DNA of 64,000 bases from contig DAMBWF010000010.1 of the NCBI GenBank assembly GCA_032052615.1, positions 1-64,000 of the forward strand, read 5' to 3'. The DNA comes from Pseudomonas_T sp032052615. GTDB lineage: Bacteria; Pseudomonadota; Gammaproteobacteria; Pseudomonadales; Pseudomonadaceae. Both the position numbers and the translations under genes were made by a program. Position 1 is the stretch's first letter, and every line of letters begins with the position of its first letter. This document shows positions 33,560 through 43,395 of the stretch, in pieces. The notes under the pieces were generated by a model, which saw nothing but the letters and a program-made list of their open reading frames with translations, had not been told where the DNA came from and did no database searches.

Positions 33560-35221
33560 TCACAGCAACAGGGTGCGGATGTCCGCGAGGATCTCGCCCA
33601 GGCGCTTGGTGTAGCGTGCCGCGGCGGCGCCGTTGATCACCCGGTGGTCGTAGGACAGCGACAGCGGCAGCATCAGCCGCGGCTGGAATGCCTTGCCATC
33701 CCACACCGGTTGCATGGCCGCCTTGGAAACCCCGAGGATCGCGACTTCCGGGGCATTGACGATGGGCGTGAAGCCGGTCCCGCCGATGTGCCCGAGGCTG
33801 GAAATGGTGAAGCAGGCGCCCTGCATGGCATCGGCCGGAAGCTTCTTGGTGCGGGCCTTCTCGGCCAGCTCCGCCGCCTCGGCCGCCAATTGCAGCAGAC
33901 TCTTGCGGTCCACGTCCTTGATCACCGGCACCAGCAGGCCGTCCGGGGTATCCACGGCGAAGCCGATGTGCACGTATTTCTTGCGGATCAGCGCCTTGCC
34001 GCCCGGCGCCAGGGAGCTGTTGAAGTCCGGCAGCTCCCGTTGCAGGTAGGCGCAGGCCTTGAGCAACAACGGCAACAGGGTGAGCTTGACGCCGGCCTTC
34101 TCGGCCACCGCCTTCTGCGCCACGCGGAAGGCTTCCAGCTCGGTGATGTCGGCCTGGTCGAACTGGGTGACGTGGGGCACGTTCAGCCAACTGCGGTGCA
34201 GGTTGGCGGCGCCCACCTGCATCAGGCGGGTCAGCGGGACTTCCTCCACCTCGCCGAAACGGCTGAAATCCACCTCCGGCACCGCCGGAATGCCGGCGCC
34301 GCCGGTAGCCCCCGCCGGGGCGTCCTTGGCCTTCTGCAGGCTGCTCTTGACGTAGGCCTGGACGTCTTCCTTGAGGATGCGGCCATGGGGCCCGCTGGCG
34401 CTGACCTGCGCCAGGTCCACGCCGAACTCGCGGGCCAGCAGGCGCACCGCCGGGCCGGCGTGGACCTTGCCGCTGGGCCGCTGGGCCGGGCTTTCGGTTT
34501 GCGGGGCGGCGTCCTGCTTCGCGGCCTGCGGGGCGCTCTCGGCCTTCGGCGCGGCGGCCTGCTTGGCTGGAGCGGGCGCGGCCTGGGCCGGCTTGGCCGC
34601 GGATCGGGCACCCGCCACCTTGAGGGTGAGGATCAGGTCGCCGGTGCCGACCTCGGCGTCCAGCTTCACGTCGAGCCGTTCCACCACGCCAGCGGCGGGC
34701 GAGGGGATTTCCATGCTCGCCTTGTCCGACTCCAGGGTGATCAGGGACTGGTCGGTCTCGATGCGATCGCCGGGCTTCACCAGCACTTCGATGACTTTGG
34801 CCTTGCCGGCCGAGCCGATGTCCGGAACGCGGACTTCCTGGCTGGTCTCGCCAGTCTCTTCGCCGGCGCTGTCGGCCTGGGCCTCGGCGTTGGAGGCCGG
34901 CAGGTCTTCCTCGGCCTCGTCCACCGCCTGGCTCGCCTTGCCGGCTTCGGGCTGGGGCGCGGCGGCGGATGTTTCGCCCTGGGCGCCGTCCTCGCTTTCC
35001 AGCTCCAGCAGTTCGTCGCCCTGCTTGAGGCGATCGCCCAGCTTCACCTTCAGGCTCTTCACCACGCCGGCCTTGGGCGCGGGGATTTCCATGCTGGCCT
35101 TGTCCGATTCCAGGGTCAGCAGGCTCTGGTCGGCCTCGATGCGGTCGCCGACCTTCACCATCAGCTCGATGACTTCGCCCTCGCCACTGCCGATGTCGGG
35201 TACGCGGATCAATTCACTCAT
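33560..35221 (-). CDS. aceF: pyruvate dehydrogenase E2, dihydrolipoamide acetyltransferase AceF
   Basis: This 553-residue E2 core protein transfers acetyl groups from lipoyl to CoA in the pyruvate dehydrogenase complex. Two lipoyl domains are visible, each with ESDKASMEIP (Lys at about residues 41 and 162), joined by Ala/Pro/Glu-rich linkers. A peripheral-subunit binding domain (VRLLAREFGVDLAQVSASG) is at about residue 255. The catalytic domain ends with SYDHRVINGAAAARYTKRL, in which His and Asn form the active site as described for Azotobacter E2. It lies 154 bases after aceE. Confidence 0.97.
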   Translation of the reverse strand: MSELIRVPDIGSGEGEVIELMVKVGDRIEADQSLLTLESDKASMEIPAPKAGVVKSLKVKLGDRLKQGDELLELESEDGAQGETSAAAPQPEAGKASQAVDEAEEDLPASNAEAQADSAGEETGETSQEVRVPDIGSAGKAKVIEVLVKPGDRIETDQSLITLESDKASMEIPSPAAGVVERLDVKLDAEVGTGDLILTLKVAGARSAAKPAQAAPAPAKQAAAPKAESAPQAAKQDAAPQTESPAQRPSGKVHAGPAVRLLAREFGVDLAQVSASGPHGRILKEDVQAYVKSSLQKAKDAPAGATGGAGIPAVPEVDFSRFGEVEEVPLTRLMQVGAANLHRSWLNVPHVTQFDQADITELEAFRVAQKAVAEKAGVKLTLLPLLLKACAYLQRELPDFNSSLAPGGKALIRKKYVHIGFAVDTPDGLLVPVIKDVDRKSLLQLAAEAAELAEKARTKKLPADAMQGACFTISSLGHIGGTGFTPIVNAPEVAILGVSKAAMQPVWDGKAFQPRLMLPLSLSYDHRVINGAAAARYTKRLGEILADIRTLLL

Positions 35222-35375
35222 TGCTAGCTCCTCGGGCGGGCTGGGCGTCGAGGCGCCCGCAGCGCAAGGAGGCGCTGCCCGCGAAACGAAGACCCTGGTC
35301 TTCGGTCTTGTCGTGAGTCGCGTGGGCGCCGGCGGCGCCCGCGACGGGCCATGAAACGTTCGACGGCATCATGGC

Positions 35376-38024
35376 TCAGCAGTCCAGCGGGTTGCGTTTT
35401 TCGGGATCGATGCCGAAGGTGGCGATGGCCTCGGCCAGCACCTTCGGTTCGATCTCGCCCTGGGCGACCAGGGCCTCCAGCGCCGCCAGCACCACCCAGT
35501 AGCGATCCACTTCGAAGAAATGCCGCAGTTTCTTGCGGGTGTCGCTGCGGCCGAAGCCGTCGGTGCCGAGTACCTTGTACTCGCGGCCGGGAAGCCACTG
35601 GCGGACCTGGTCGGCGTAGAGCTTGATGTAGTCGGTGGAGGCGACCACCGGGCCCTGGCGAGCGGCCAGGCACTGCTCGATATAGCTTCGCCGCGGTTCC
35701 TGGCCCGGGTGCAGGCGGTTGTACCGCTCCACCGCGAGGCCGTCGCGGCGCAGTTCGTTGAAGCTGGTGACGCTCCATACGTCGGCGCCGATGCCGAACT
35801 GCTCGCGGAGGATGTTCGCCGCCTCGCGGACTTCTCGCAGGATGGTGCCGGAGCCGAGCAATTGCACGCGCTTGGCGGTGTCCTTCGGCTCTTCTTCCAG
35901 CAGGTACATGCCCTTGATGATGCCGTCCTCCACCCCCTTGGGCAGGGCCGGCTGGACATACGCCTCGTTCATCACCGTGATGTAGTAGAAGACGTTCTGC
36001 TGCTCCTCGGTCATCTGGCGGATGCCTTCGCGGATGATCACCGCCAGCTCGTAGCCATAGGCGGGGTCGTAGGTGCGGCAGTTGGGGATGGTGGCGGCCA
36101 GGATGTGGCTGTGGCCGTCCTCGTGCTGCAGGCCCTCGCCGTTGAGGGTGGTGCGGCCGGAGGTGCCCCCCACCATGAAGCCCCGGGTGCGGCTGTCGCC
36201 GGCGGCCCAGGCCAGGTCGCCGACGCGCTGGAAACCGAACATCGAATAGAAGATGTAGAACGGCAGCATCGGCTGGTTGTGGTTGCTGTAGGAGGTCCCG
36301 GCGGCGATGAACGAGCTCATGGCGCCGGCCTCGTTGATGCCTTCTTCGAGGATCTGGCCCTTCTTGTCCTCGCGGTAGAACATCACCTGATCCTTGTCGA
36401 CCGGCTCGTAGAGCTGGCCCACCGAGGAGTAGATGCCCAGTTGACGGAACATGCCTTCCATGCCGAAGGTGCGCGCCTCGTCCGGGATGATCGGCACGAT
36501 GCGCGGGCCCAGCTCCTTGTCCTTCACCAGTTGCGAGAGGATCCGCACGAAGGCCATGGTGGTGGAGATTTCCCGGTCGCCGGTGCCGTCGAGGATGGCT
36601 TTGAGGGTGTCCAGCGGCGGGGTCGGGATGCTGAAGCTCTGGCTGCGGCGCTGGGGCACGAAGCCGCCCAGGGCGGCGCGGCGCTCGGCCAGGTAGCGAG
36701 CCTCGGCGCTGCCTTCCTGGGGCCGGTAGAACGGTAGCTTGTCCAAGTCCTCGTCGCGGATCGGGATATCGAAGCGGTCACGGAATTTGCGCAGGCTGTC
36801 CACGTCCACTTTCTTGGTGTTGTGGGCGGTGTTCTTCGCCTCGCCGGCGCCGGTGCCGTAGCCCTTGATGGTCTTAGCCAGGATGACGGTGGGCTGGCCC
36901 TTGTGATTGACCGCCTGGTGGTAGGCCGCGTAGACCTTGTACGGGTCGTGGCCGCCGCGATTGAGCTTCCAGACTTCCTCGTCCGAGAGGTCCTTGACCA
37001 TCTCCAGCAACTCGGGGCGGGCGCCGAAGAAGTGCTGACGCACATAGGCGCCGTCCTTCGCCTTGTAATTCTGGTATTCGCCGTCCACCACTTCGTCCAT
37101 GCGCTGTTGCAGCAGGCCGTCGGTGTCCTTGGCGAACAGCGGGTCCCAGAAGCGGCCCCAGATGACCTTGTTGACGTTCCACTCCGCGCCACGGAAGACC
37201 CCTTCCAGCTCCTGGATGATCTTGCCGTTGCCGCGCACCGGACCGTCCAGGCGCTGCAGGTTGCAGTTGATGACGAAGATCAGGTTGTCCAGCTTCTCGC
37301 GGCCGGCCAGGGAAATGGCGCCCAGGGATTCCGGCTCGTCGCACTCGCCGTCGCCCATGAAGCACCAGACCTTCTGCTGGCCCTCGGGGATGAAGCCGCG
37401 GCTTTCCAGGTACTTCATGAAGCGCGCCTGGTAGATCGCCTGGATCGGGCCGAGACCCATGGACACCGTGGGGAATTGCCAGAAATCCGGCATCAGCCAT
37501 GGGTGCGGGTAGGAGGACAGGCCATGGCCATCCACTTCCTGGCGGAAGTTGGTCATCTGCTCTTCGCTGATGCGTCCCTCGAGGAAGGCGCGGGCGTAGA
37601 TGCCGGGGGAGGCGTGGCCCTGGAAGTAGATCAGGTCGCCGCCGTGCTCGTCGGTGGGCGCCTTGAAGAAGTAGTTGAAACCGATGTCGTACAGCGTGGC
37701 GCTGGAGGCGAAGCTGGAGATGTGACCGCCGAGGTCCGGGTCGTGCAGGTTGGTGCGCATTACCATGGCCAGGGCGTTCCAGCGGACCAGGGAGCGGATG
37801 CGGCGCTCCATGAACAGGTCGCCCGGCATGCGCGCCTCGTGGGTCACCGGGATGGTGTTGCGGTAGGGCGTGGTGATGGCGTAGGGCAACTGGGTACCGC
37901 TGCGGGTGGCCAGTTCGCCCATCCGGGTCATCAGATAGTGGGCGCGGCTCTCGCCCTCCTTGTCGAGGACGGATTCCAGGGCGTCCAGCCATTCCTGGGT
38001 TTCGACGGGATCGAGGTCTTGCAT
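35376..38024 (-). CDS. aceE: pyruvate dehydrogenase E1 component AceE
   Basis: This 882-residue homodimeric E1 decarboxylates pyruvate with thiamine diphosphate and feeds acetyl groups to AceF. The ThDP motif GDGECDEPESLGAI (about residue 230) ends with NLIFVINCN. The family start QDLDPVETQEWLDALESVL is intact, and the length fits. The ATG at 38024 has GGAGCAAGCC before it. The promoter region carries two FadR-type palindromes, one over a candidate -10 box. Confidence 0.97.
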   Translation of the reverse strand: MQDLDPVETQEWLDALESVLDKEGESRAHYLMTRMGELATRSGTQLPYAITTPYRNTIPVTHEARMPGDLFMERRIRSLVRWNALAMVMRTNLHDPDLGGHISSFASSATLYDIGFNYFFKAPTDEHGGDLIYFQGHASPGIYARAFLEGRISEEQMTNFRQEVDGHGLSSYPHPWLMPDFWQFPTVSMGLGPIQAIYQARFMKYLESRGFIPEGQQKVWCFMGDGECDEPESLGAISLAGREKLDNLIFVINCNLQRLDGPVRGNGKIIQELEGVFRGAEWNVNKVIWGRFWDPLFAKDTDGLLQQRMDEVVDGEYQNYKAKDGAYVRQHFFGARPELLEMVKDLSDEEVWKLNRGGHDPYKVYAAYHQAVNHKGQPTVILAKTIKGYGTGAGEAKNTAHNTKKVDVDSLRKFRDRFDIPIRDEDLDKLPFYRPQEGSAEARYLAERRAALGGFVPQRRSQSFSIPTPPLDTLKAILDGTGDREISTTMAFVRILSQLVKDKELGPRIVPIIPDEARTFGMEGMFRQLGIYSSVGQLYEPVDKDQVMFYREDKKGQILEEGINEAGAMSSFIAAGTSYSNHNQPMLPFYIFYSMFGFQRVGDLAWAAGDSRTRGFMVGGTSGRTTLNGEGLQHEDGHSHILAATIPNCRTYDPAYGYELAVIIREGIRQMTEEQQNVFYYITVMNEAYVQPALPKGVEDGIIKGMYLLEEEPKDTAKRVQLLGSGTILREVREAANILREQFGIGADVWSVTSFNELRRDGLAVERYNRLHPGQEPRRSYIEQCLAARQGPVVASTDYIKLYADQVRQWLPGREYKVLGTDGFGRSDTRKKLRHFFEVDRYWVVLAALEALVAQGEIEPKVLAEAIATFGIDPEKRNPLDC

Positions 38025-38131
38025 GGCTTGCTCCAGGGCGGAAAGGCTTCCAGAATCGGAAGCCTGTTTTCGTGACCGGCCTCGTGGGCGGGCCGCGGCG
38101 AATGCTTGGATGGGCCGGATAGTGGGCCGGC

Positions 38132-38150
38132 TTTGTAGTTTTACTACAAA
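38132..38150. promoter_or_regulatory. FadR/PdhR-type operator 1, TTTGTAGTTTTACTACAAA
   Basis: A perfect palindrome with 8-bp arms and a TTT centre fits the GntR/FadR-subfamily consensus TNGTNNNACNA (PdhR of E. coli binds a related site). It overlaps the -10 box TAGTAA (38141-38146) of a candidate aceE promoter. Confidence 0.65.
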
Positions 38151-38169
38151 GAGATGCCCTTTTCAGCAA
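38141..38169 (-). promoter_or_regulatory. candidate aceE promoter
   Basis: On the minus strand, TTGCTG (38164-38169) and TAGTAA (38141-38146) are 17 bases apart. Each matches the sigma-70 consensus in three of six places. Start of transcription would be about 110 bases before aceE. Confidence 0.35.
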
Positions 38170-38186
38170 CGCCGGCACATTCTTTA

Positions 38187-38199
38187 GTAGTAAAACTAC
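38187..38199. promoter_or_regulatory. FadR/PdhR-type operator 2, core GTAGTAAAACTAC
   Basis: A 13-bp palindrome with a 3-base centre has the same arms as operator 1. The two centres are 52 bases apart, close to five helical turns, so two dimers could sit on the same face of the DNA between aceE and glnE. Confidence 0.6.
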
Positions 38200-38304
38200 A
38201 TTCAGGCGGTCGTCGACCGCAAGCGACGCGATATTAGGGGGCATGGGCAGGGTCCCCGTTCCGCCGAAACCGTCGCCGAACCGACGGCCGGAAAAGGATA
38301 GATC

Positions 38305-41241
38305 ATGAACCTGCCTCCGCTGGCCGACGCGCCGACATCGCTCCACTCCCTTGGCGAACGCCTGTCGACCTTCCTGCGCGAGGCGCCCCTCGACGAGGCC
38401 GGGCGCGCCGCCCTGGAAGGCTGGCCCGAGACGCGCCGGGAGGCCCTGCGGCGGGTCGGCATGGCCAGCGACTTCGTCGCCGAGCACATCGGCCGCGACC
38501 CCGGCGGCTTCGTCGCCTATGCCGAGACGGGCGCCCTCGAGCGGAGCCTGGCGCCGGGCGCCCTGCGCGATGCCCTGGCCGCCGCGCTGGAGGATTGCGC
38601 CGACGAGGACGAGCTGGCGCGCCGGCTGCGGCGCTTCCGCAACCGCCAGCAGGCGCGCATCGTCTGGCGCGACGTGACCCGCCAGGCCGACCTGCGGGAA
38701 ACCTGCCGCGACCTGTCCGACCTCGCCGACGCCTGCCTCGACCAGGCCTACCGCTGGCTCTACCCGCGCCTCGCCGCCCAACTGGGCACGCCCACCGGCG
38801 CCCGCTCCGGGCAGCCGCAGCACCTGGTGATCCTCGGCATGGGCAAGCTGGGCGCCGGCGAGCTGAACCTGTCCTCGGACATCGACCTGATCTTCGGCTT
38901 CCCGGAAGGCGGGGAAACCGTGGGCGCCCGGCGCGCCCTCGACAACCAGGAATTCTTCGTGCGCCTCGGCCAGCGGCTGATCAAGGCGCTGGACGCGATC
39001 ACCGTCGAAGGCTTCGTCTTCCGCGTCGACATGCGCCTGCGGCCCTATGGCTCGGTGGGCGCCCTGGCCCTGAGCTTCGCCGCCCTGGAGCAGTACTACC
39101 AGGACCAAGGCCGCGACTGGGAGCGCTACGCCATGATCAAGGCGCGGGTGGTGGGCGGCGACCAGGAGGCGGGGCGGCAGTTGCTGGATATCCTGCGGCC
39201 GTTCGTTTACCGGCGCTACCTGGACTTCTCCGCCATCGAGGCGCTGCGCGCCATGAAGCAGTTGATCCAGCAGGAAGTGCGGCGCAAGGGCATGGCCGAC
39301 AACATCAAGCTGGGCGGTGGCGGCATCCGCGAGGTGGAGTTCATCGCTCAGGCGTTCCAGTTGATCCACGGGGGACGCGACCTCAGCTTGCAGCAGCGGT
39401 CGCTGTTCAAGGTGCTCGCCACCCTCGAAGGGCAGGGCTACCTGCCGCCGGCGGTGGTGGCCGAGCTGCGCGACGGATACGCCTTCCTGCGCTACGCCGA
39501 GCATGCGTTGCAGGCCATCGCCGACCGCCAGACTCAGACCCTCCCGGAGGACGAGACCGATCGGGCGCGGGTGGCCTTCATCATGGGCTTCGCCGACTGG
39601 CCGGCGTTCTGCGAGCGCCTGCGGCACTGGCGCGAGCGCATCGAATGGCACTTCCGCCAGGTGATCGCCGACCCCGACGAGGAGGAGAGCGACGACGACT
39701 CCGTGATCGGCGCGCCCTGGCTGCCCCTGTGGGAAGAGGCCGCCGACGAGGAGGCCCTTCTCCAGCGCCTGGCGGACGCCGGCTTCAAGGCGCCGGCCCA
39801 GGCCTGGAAGCGCCTGGCGGAGCTGCGCAACGGCGCCCAAGTGCGGGCCATGCAACGGATCGGCCGGGAGCGCCTGGATGCCTTCGTGCCACGCCTGATG
39901 GCCCATATCGTCGAGCACGACGACCCGGACCTGGCGCTGGAGCGGGTGCTGCCCCTGGTGGAGCGGGTGGCGCGGCGTTCCGCCTACCTGGTGCTGCTCA
40001 GCGAGAACCCCGGCGCGTTGCAACGGTTGATCCGGTTGTGCGCCGGCAGTCCGTGGATCGCCGAGCAGATCACGCGCTTCCCGCTGCTGCTGGACGAATT
40101 GCTCAACGAGGGGAGGCTGTTCAGCCCGCCCTTGGCGCCGGAGCTGGCCGCCGAGCTGCGCGAGCGCCTGGCGCGCATCCCGGAGGACGACCTGGAGCAG
40201 CAGATGGAGGCGCTGCGGCACTTCAAGCTGGCCCACAGCCTGCGGGTGGCGGCCTCGGAGATCGCCGGCACGCTGCCGCTGATGAAGGTCAGCGACTACC
40301 TGACCTGGCTCGCCGAGGCGATCCTCGACCAAGTGCTGGCCCTGGCCTGGCGCCACACCGTGGCGCGCCATGGCACGCCACGCCGGGTGGACGGCGAGCC
40401 GTGCGACCCGGACTTCATCATCGTCGGCTACGGCAAGGTGGGCGGCCTGGAACTGGGCCACGGCTCCGACCTGGACCTGGTGTTCGTCCACGACGGCGAT
40501 CCTCAGGCCGAGACCGACGGCGCCAAGCCCATCGACGGCGCCCAGTTCTTTACCCGCCTGGGGCAGCGCATCATTCACCTGCTGACCACCCAGACCACCT
40601 CCGGCGCGCTCTACGAGGTGGACATGCGCCTGCGCCCCTCGGGGGCGGCGGGGCTGCTGGTCAGCTCATTGGCGGCGTTCGGCCGCTACCAGCGCGGCGA
40701 GGCCTGGACTTGGGAGCACCAGGCGCTGGTGCGGGCGCGGGTGCTGGTGGGCTCGCCACGGGTCGGCGCGGCGTTCGAGGCGATTCGTGCCGAAGTGCTC
40801 GGCCGGCCTCGGGAGGAAGAGGCGCTGCGCCGCGAAGTGAGCGAGATGCGCGCCAAGATGCGCGATAACCTCGGTACCCGCGCCACCGACGCCGGGCGCG
40901 CGCCACGCGCGTTCGAGGCGGGCGCGGCCTTCGATTTGAAGCAGGACGCCGGTGGTATCGTCGATATCGAATTTATGGTGCAATACGCGACCCTGGCGTG
41001 GTCCCAGGCGCATCCCGGGCTGCTGCGCTACACCGACAACATCCGCATCCTCGATGGCCTGGCCGAGGCCGGGCTGCTCGCCGAGGCGGATGTCCGCCTG
41101 TTGCAGGAAGCCTACAAGGACTACCGCGCGGCGGCGCACCGCCTGGCCCTGCAGAAGCAGCCGGCGGTGGTAAGCGGTGAACAGTTCCACGACCAGCGGC
41201 GCGGCGTCATGCGCCTCTGGCGGACACTCGGGCTGGCGTGA
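38305..41241 (+). CDS. glnE: bifunctional glutamine synthetase adenylyltransferase/deadenylase GlnE
   Basis: This 978-residue protein adds and removes AMP on glutamine synthetase under the control of PII. Two nucleotidyltransferase-type domains are seen: LSSDIDLIFGFPEG at about residue 190 (deadenylylating half) and HGSDLDLVFVHDGD at about 719 (adenylylating half). The motifs GGGIREVEFIAQ and DAGGIVDIEFMVQ, one in each half, are typical of GlnE. The length is usual. It is divergent from aceE. Confidence 0.97.
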   Translation: MNLPPLADAPTSLHSLGERLSTFLREAPLDEAGRAALEGWPETRREALRRVGMASDFVAEHIGRDPGGFVAYAETGALERSLAPGALRDALAAALEDCADEDELARRLRRFRNRQQARIVWRDVTRQADLRETCRDLSDLADACLDQAYRWLYPRLAAQLGTPTGARSGQPQHLVILGMGKLGAGELNLSSDIDLIFGFPEGGETVGARRALDNQEFFVRLGQRLIKALDAITVEGFVFRVDMRLRPYGSVGALALSFAALEQYYQDQGRDWERYAMIKARVVGGDQEAGRQLLDILRPFVYRRYLDFSAIEALRAMKQLIQQEVRRKGMADNIKLGGGGIREVEFIAQAFQLIHGGRDLSLQQRSLFKVLATLEGQGYLPPAVVAELRDGYAFLRYAEHALQAIADRQTQTLPEDETDRARVAFIMGFADWPAFCERLRHWRERIEWHFRQVIADPDEEESDDDSVIGAPWLPLWEEAADEEALLQRLADAGFKAPAQAWKRLAELRNGAQVRAMQRIGRERLDAFVPRLMAHIVEHDDPDLALERVLPLVERVARRSAYLVLLSENPGALQRLIRLCAGSPWIAEQITRFPLLLDELLNEGRLFSPPLAPELAAELRERLARIPEDDLEQQMEALRHFKLAHSLRVAASEIAGTLPLMKVSDYLTWLAEAILDQVLALAWRHTVARHGTPRRVDGEPCDPDFIIVGYGKVGGLELGHGSDLDLVFVHDGDPQAETDGAKPIDGAQFFTRLGQRIIHLLTTQTTSGALYEVDMRLRPSGAAGLLVSSLAAFGRYQRGEAWTWEHQALVRARVLVGSPRVGAAFEAIRAEVLGRPREEEALRREVSEMRAKMRDNLGTRATDAGRAPRAFEAGAAFDLKQDAGGIVDIEFMVQYATLAWSQAHPGLLRYTDNIRILDGLAEAGLLAEADVRLLQEAYKDYRAAAHRLALQKQPAVVSGEQFHDQRRGVMRLWRTLGLA

Positions 41242-41278
41242 CGCCGGCCCGGTTTCTCCGGCGATGGTAGCCCCTGGC

Positions 41279-41310
41279 GGGAGCGGCGGCCCGTTCGCGC
41301 TCCCCTCTTT
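41279..41310 (+). terminator. hairpin with short T tail after glnE
   Basis: GGGAGCG (41279-41285) pairs with CGCTCCC (41298-41304) around a 12-base loop and is followed by CTCTTT. A modest candidate terminator. Confidence 0.35.
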
Positions 41311-41357
41311 CGTCCGGCCCGACCGGGCAAGACCTTCATTTTCGAGGAGCAGGCAAT

Positions 41358-42281
41358 ATGTCGATGGCCGACCGTGATGGCGTGATCTGGTACGACGGCG
41401 AACTGGTTCAGTGGCGCGACGCCACCACCCACGTGCTCACCCACACCCTGCACTACGGCATGGGCGTCTTCGAGGGCGTGCGCGCCTACGACACCCCCGC
41501 CGGCACCGCGATCTTTCGCCTCCAGGCCCACACCGACCGGCTGTTCGACTCGGCGCACATCATGAACATGAAGCTGCCGTACTCGAAGGACGAGATCAAC
41601 GAGGCGACCCGCGCCGCGGTGCGCGAGAACAACCTGGAAAGCGCCTACATCCGCCCGATGGTGTTCTACGGAAGCGAAGGCATGGGCCTGCGCGCGTCGG
41701 GCCTGAAGGTACACGTCATCGTCGCCGCCTGGCACTGGGGCGCGTACATGGGCGAGGAAGCGCTGAAGCAGGGCATCAAGGTCCGCACCAGCTCCTTCAC
41801 CCGTCACCACGTGAACATTTCCATGACCCGCGCCAAATCCAACGGCGCCTACATCAACTCCATGCTAGCCCTGCAAGAAGCCATCTCCGGCGGCGCCGAC
41901 GAGGCGATGATGCTCGATCCGGAAGGCTACGTGGCCGAAGGTTCCGGCGAGAACATCTTCATCATCAAGGACGGCGTGATCTACACCCCCGAGGTCACCG
42001 CCTGCCTCAACGGCATCACCCGCCATACCGTGCTGACCCTGGCCAACGAGTTGGGCATCAAGGTGGTGGAGAAACGCATCACCCGCGACGAGGTGTACAT
42101 CGCCGACGAGGCGTTCTTCACCGGCACCGCCGCCGAGGTCACCCCGATCCGCGAAGTGGACGGCCGCCAGATCGGCGCCGGCAGCCGTGGCCCGGTGACC
42201 GAGAAACTGCAGACGGCCTATTTCGACCTGGTGTCCGGCAAGACCGCCGCCCACGCCGAGTGGCGCACCCTGGTGAAGTGA
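41358..42281 (+). CDS. ilvE: branched-chain amino acid aminotransferase IlvE
   Basis: This 307-residue PLP enzyme catalyses the last step of leucine, isoleucine and valine synthesis. It has the class IV aminotransferase features: HTLHYGMGVFEGVRAY near residue 30, the PLP Lys in RAKSNGAYINSMLA (about residue 160), and EGSGENIFIIKDGVI, EVDGRQIGAG. TTCGAGGAGCAGGCAAT precedes the ATG. It is followed 76 bases later by waaF; the conserved neighbourhood suggests possible read-through. Confidence 0.97.
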   Translation: MSMADRDGVIWYDGELVQWRDATTHVLTHTLHYGMGVFEGVRAYDTPAGTAIFRLQAHTDRLFDSAHIMNMKLPYSKDEINEATRAAVRENNLESAYIRPMVFYGSEGMGLRASGLKVHVIVAAWHWGAYMGEEALKQGIKVRTSSFTRHHVNISMTRAKSNGAYINSMLALQEAISGGADEAMMLDPEGYVAEGSGENIFIIKDGVIYTPEVTACLNGITRHTVLTLANELGIKVVEKRITRDEVYIADEAFFTGTAAEVTPIREVDGRQIGAGSRGPVTEKLQTAYFDLVSGKTAAHAEWRTLVK

Positions 42282-42357
42282 CCGACCCGCCGGGGACGGG
42301 GCCGGGCGGCGATACCTCGCCGGCCGCCGCCCCTGGCCGGCGTCCGAGACTGTCCTG

Positions 42358-43395
42358 ATGAGAATACTGATCGTAGGTCCGAGCTGGGTCGGCGACATGG
42401 TCATGGCGCAGACATTGTTCGCCTGCCTGAAACGCCTCCACCCCGACTGCCGGATCGACGTGCTGGCGCCCGACTGGAGCCGACCGCTGCTGGAGCGCAT
42501 GCCCGAGGTGAGCGAAGCCCTGAGCCTGCCCCTGGGCCATGGCGCCTTCGAGCTGGCCACCCGGCGGCGCATCGGTCGCTCGCTGAAGGGCCGCTACGAT
42601 CGGGCGATCCTGCTGCCCAATTCGCTGAAATCCGCGCTGATCCCGTTCTTCGCCGGCATCCCGACGCGCACCGGCTGGCGCGGCGAGATGCGCTACGGCC
42701 TGCTCAACGACCTGCGCGCCCTGGACAAGCAGCGCTACCCGCTGATGATCGAGCGCTTCATGGCCCTGGCCTATCCGCCGGGCGCCGAGTTGCCGCAGCC
42801 CTACCCGCGGCCATCCCTGCGCATCGAGGCGGCCAGCCGCGACGCGGCGCTGGCCGCCTTCGGCCTGAGCCTGGACCGCCCGGTCCTGGCGCTGTGCCCC
42901 GGCGCCGAGTTCGGCGAGGCCAAGCGCTGGCCCGCCGAGCACTACGCCAAGGTGGCCGAGCTGAAGGTACGCGCCGGCTGGCAGGTGTGGGTGTTCGGTT
43001 CGAAGAACGACCACCCGGTGGGCGAGGACATCCGCGGCCGGCTGATTCCCGGCCTGCGCGAGGAAGTCACCAACCTGGCCGGGCAGACCAGCCTGGCGCA
43101 GGCCATCGACCTGCTGGCCTGCGCCGGCGCGGTGGTGTCCAACGACTCGGGGCTGATGCATGTGGCCGCCGCCCTGGATCGCCCGCTGGTGGCGGTCTAC
43201 GGCTCCACTTCGCCGCTGTTCACCCCGCCGCTGGCGAGCCAGGTGGAGATCGTCCGCCTCGGCCTGGATTGCAGCCCCTGTTTCGACCGCACCTGCCGCT
43301 TCGGCCACTACGACTGCCTGCGCCAGCTCAAGCCGCGCCCGGTGATGGATGCCCTGGACCGCCTGGTCGCCGACCCGGTCGAGGTCGCGGAATGA
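42358..43395 (+). CDS. waaF: LPS heptosyltransferase II WaaF
   Basis: This 345-residue GT9 enzyme adds the second heptose to the inner core of LPS on the inner face of the membrane. It begins MRILIVGPSWVGDMVMAQTLF and has CPGAEFGEAKRWP, SNDSGLMHVAAAL and ALYG-like AVYGSTSPLFTPP typical of WaaF. It starts the LPS-core operon and overlaps waaC by four bases (ATGA). Confidence 0.97.
   Translation: MRILIVGPSWVGDMVMAQTLFACLKRLHPDCRIDVLAPDWSRPLLERMPEVSEALSLPLGHGAFELATRRRIGRSLKGRYDRAILLPNSLKSALIPFFAGIPTRTGWRGEMRYGLLNDLRALDKQRYPLMIERFMALAYPPGAELPQPYPRPSLRIEAASRDAALAAFGLSLDRPVLALCPGAEFGEAKRWPAEHYAKVAELKVRAGWQVWVFGSKNDHPVGEDIRGRLIPGLREEVTNLAGQTSLAQAIDLLACAGAVVSNDSGLMHVAAALDRPLVAVYGSTSPLFTPPLASQVEIVRLGLDCSPCFDRTCRFGHYDCLRQLKPRPVMDALDRLVADPVEVAE

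Noticed and set aside
36874..40578. 1234-codon open frame on the minus strand across aceE and glnE
   Set aside because: It is a shadow frame of two well-recognised genes, caused by high GC codon use; no family features.
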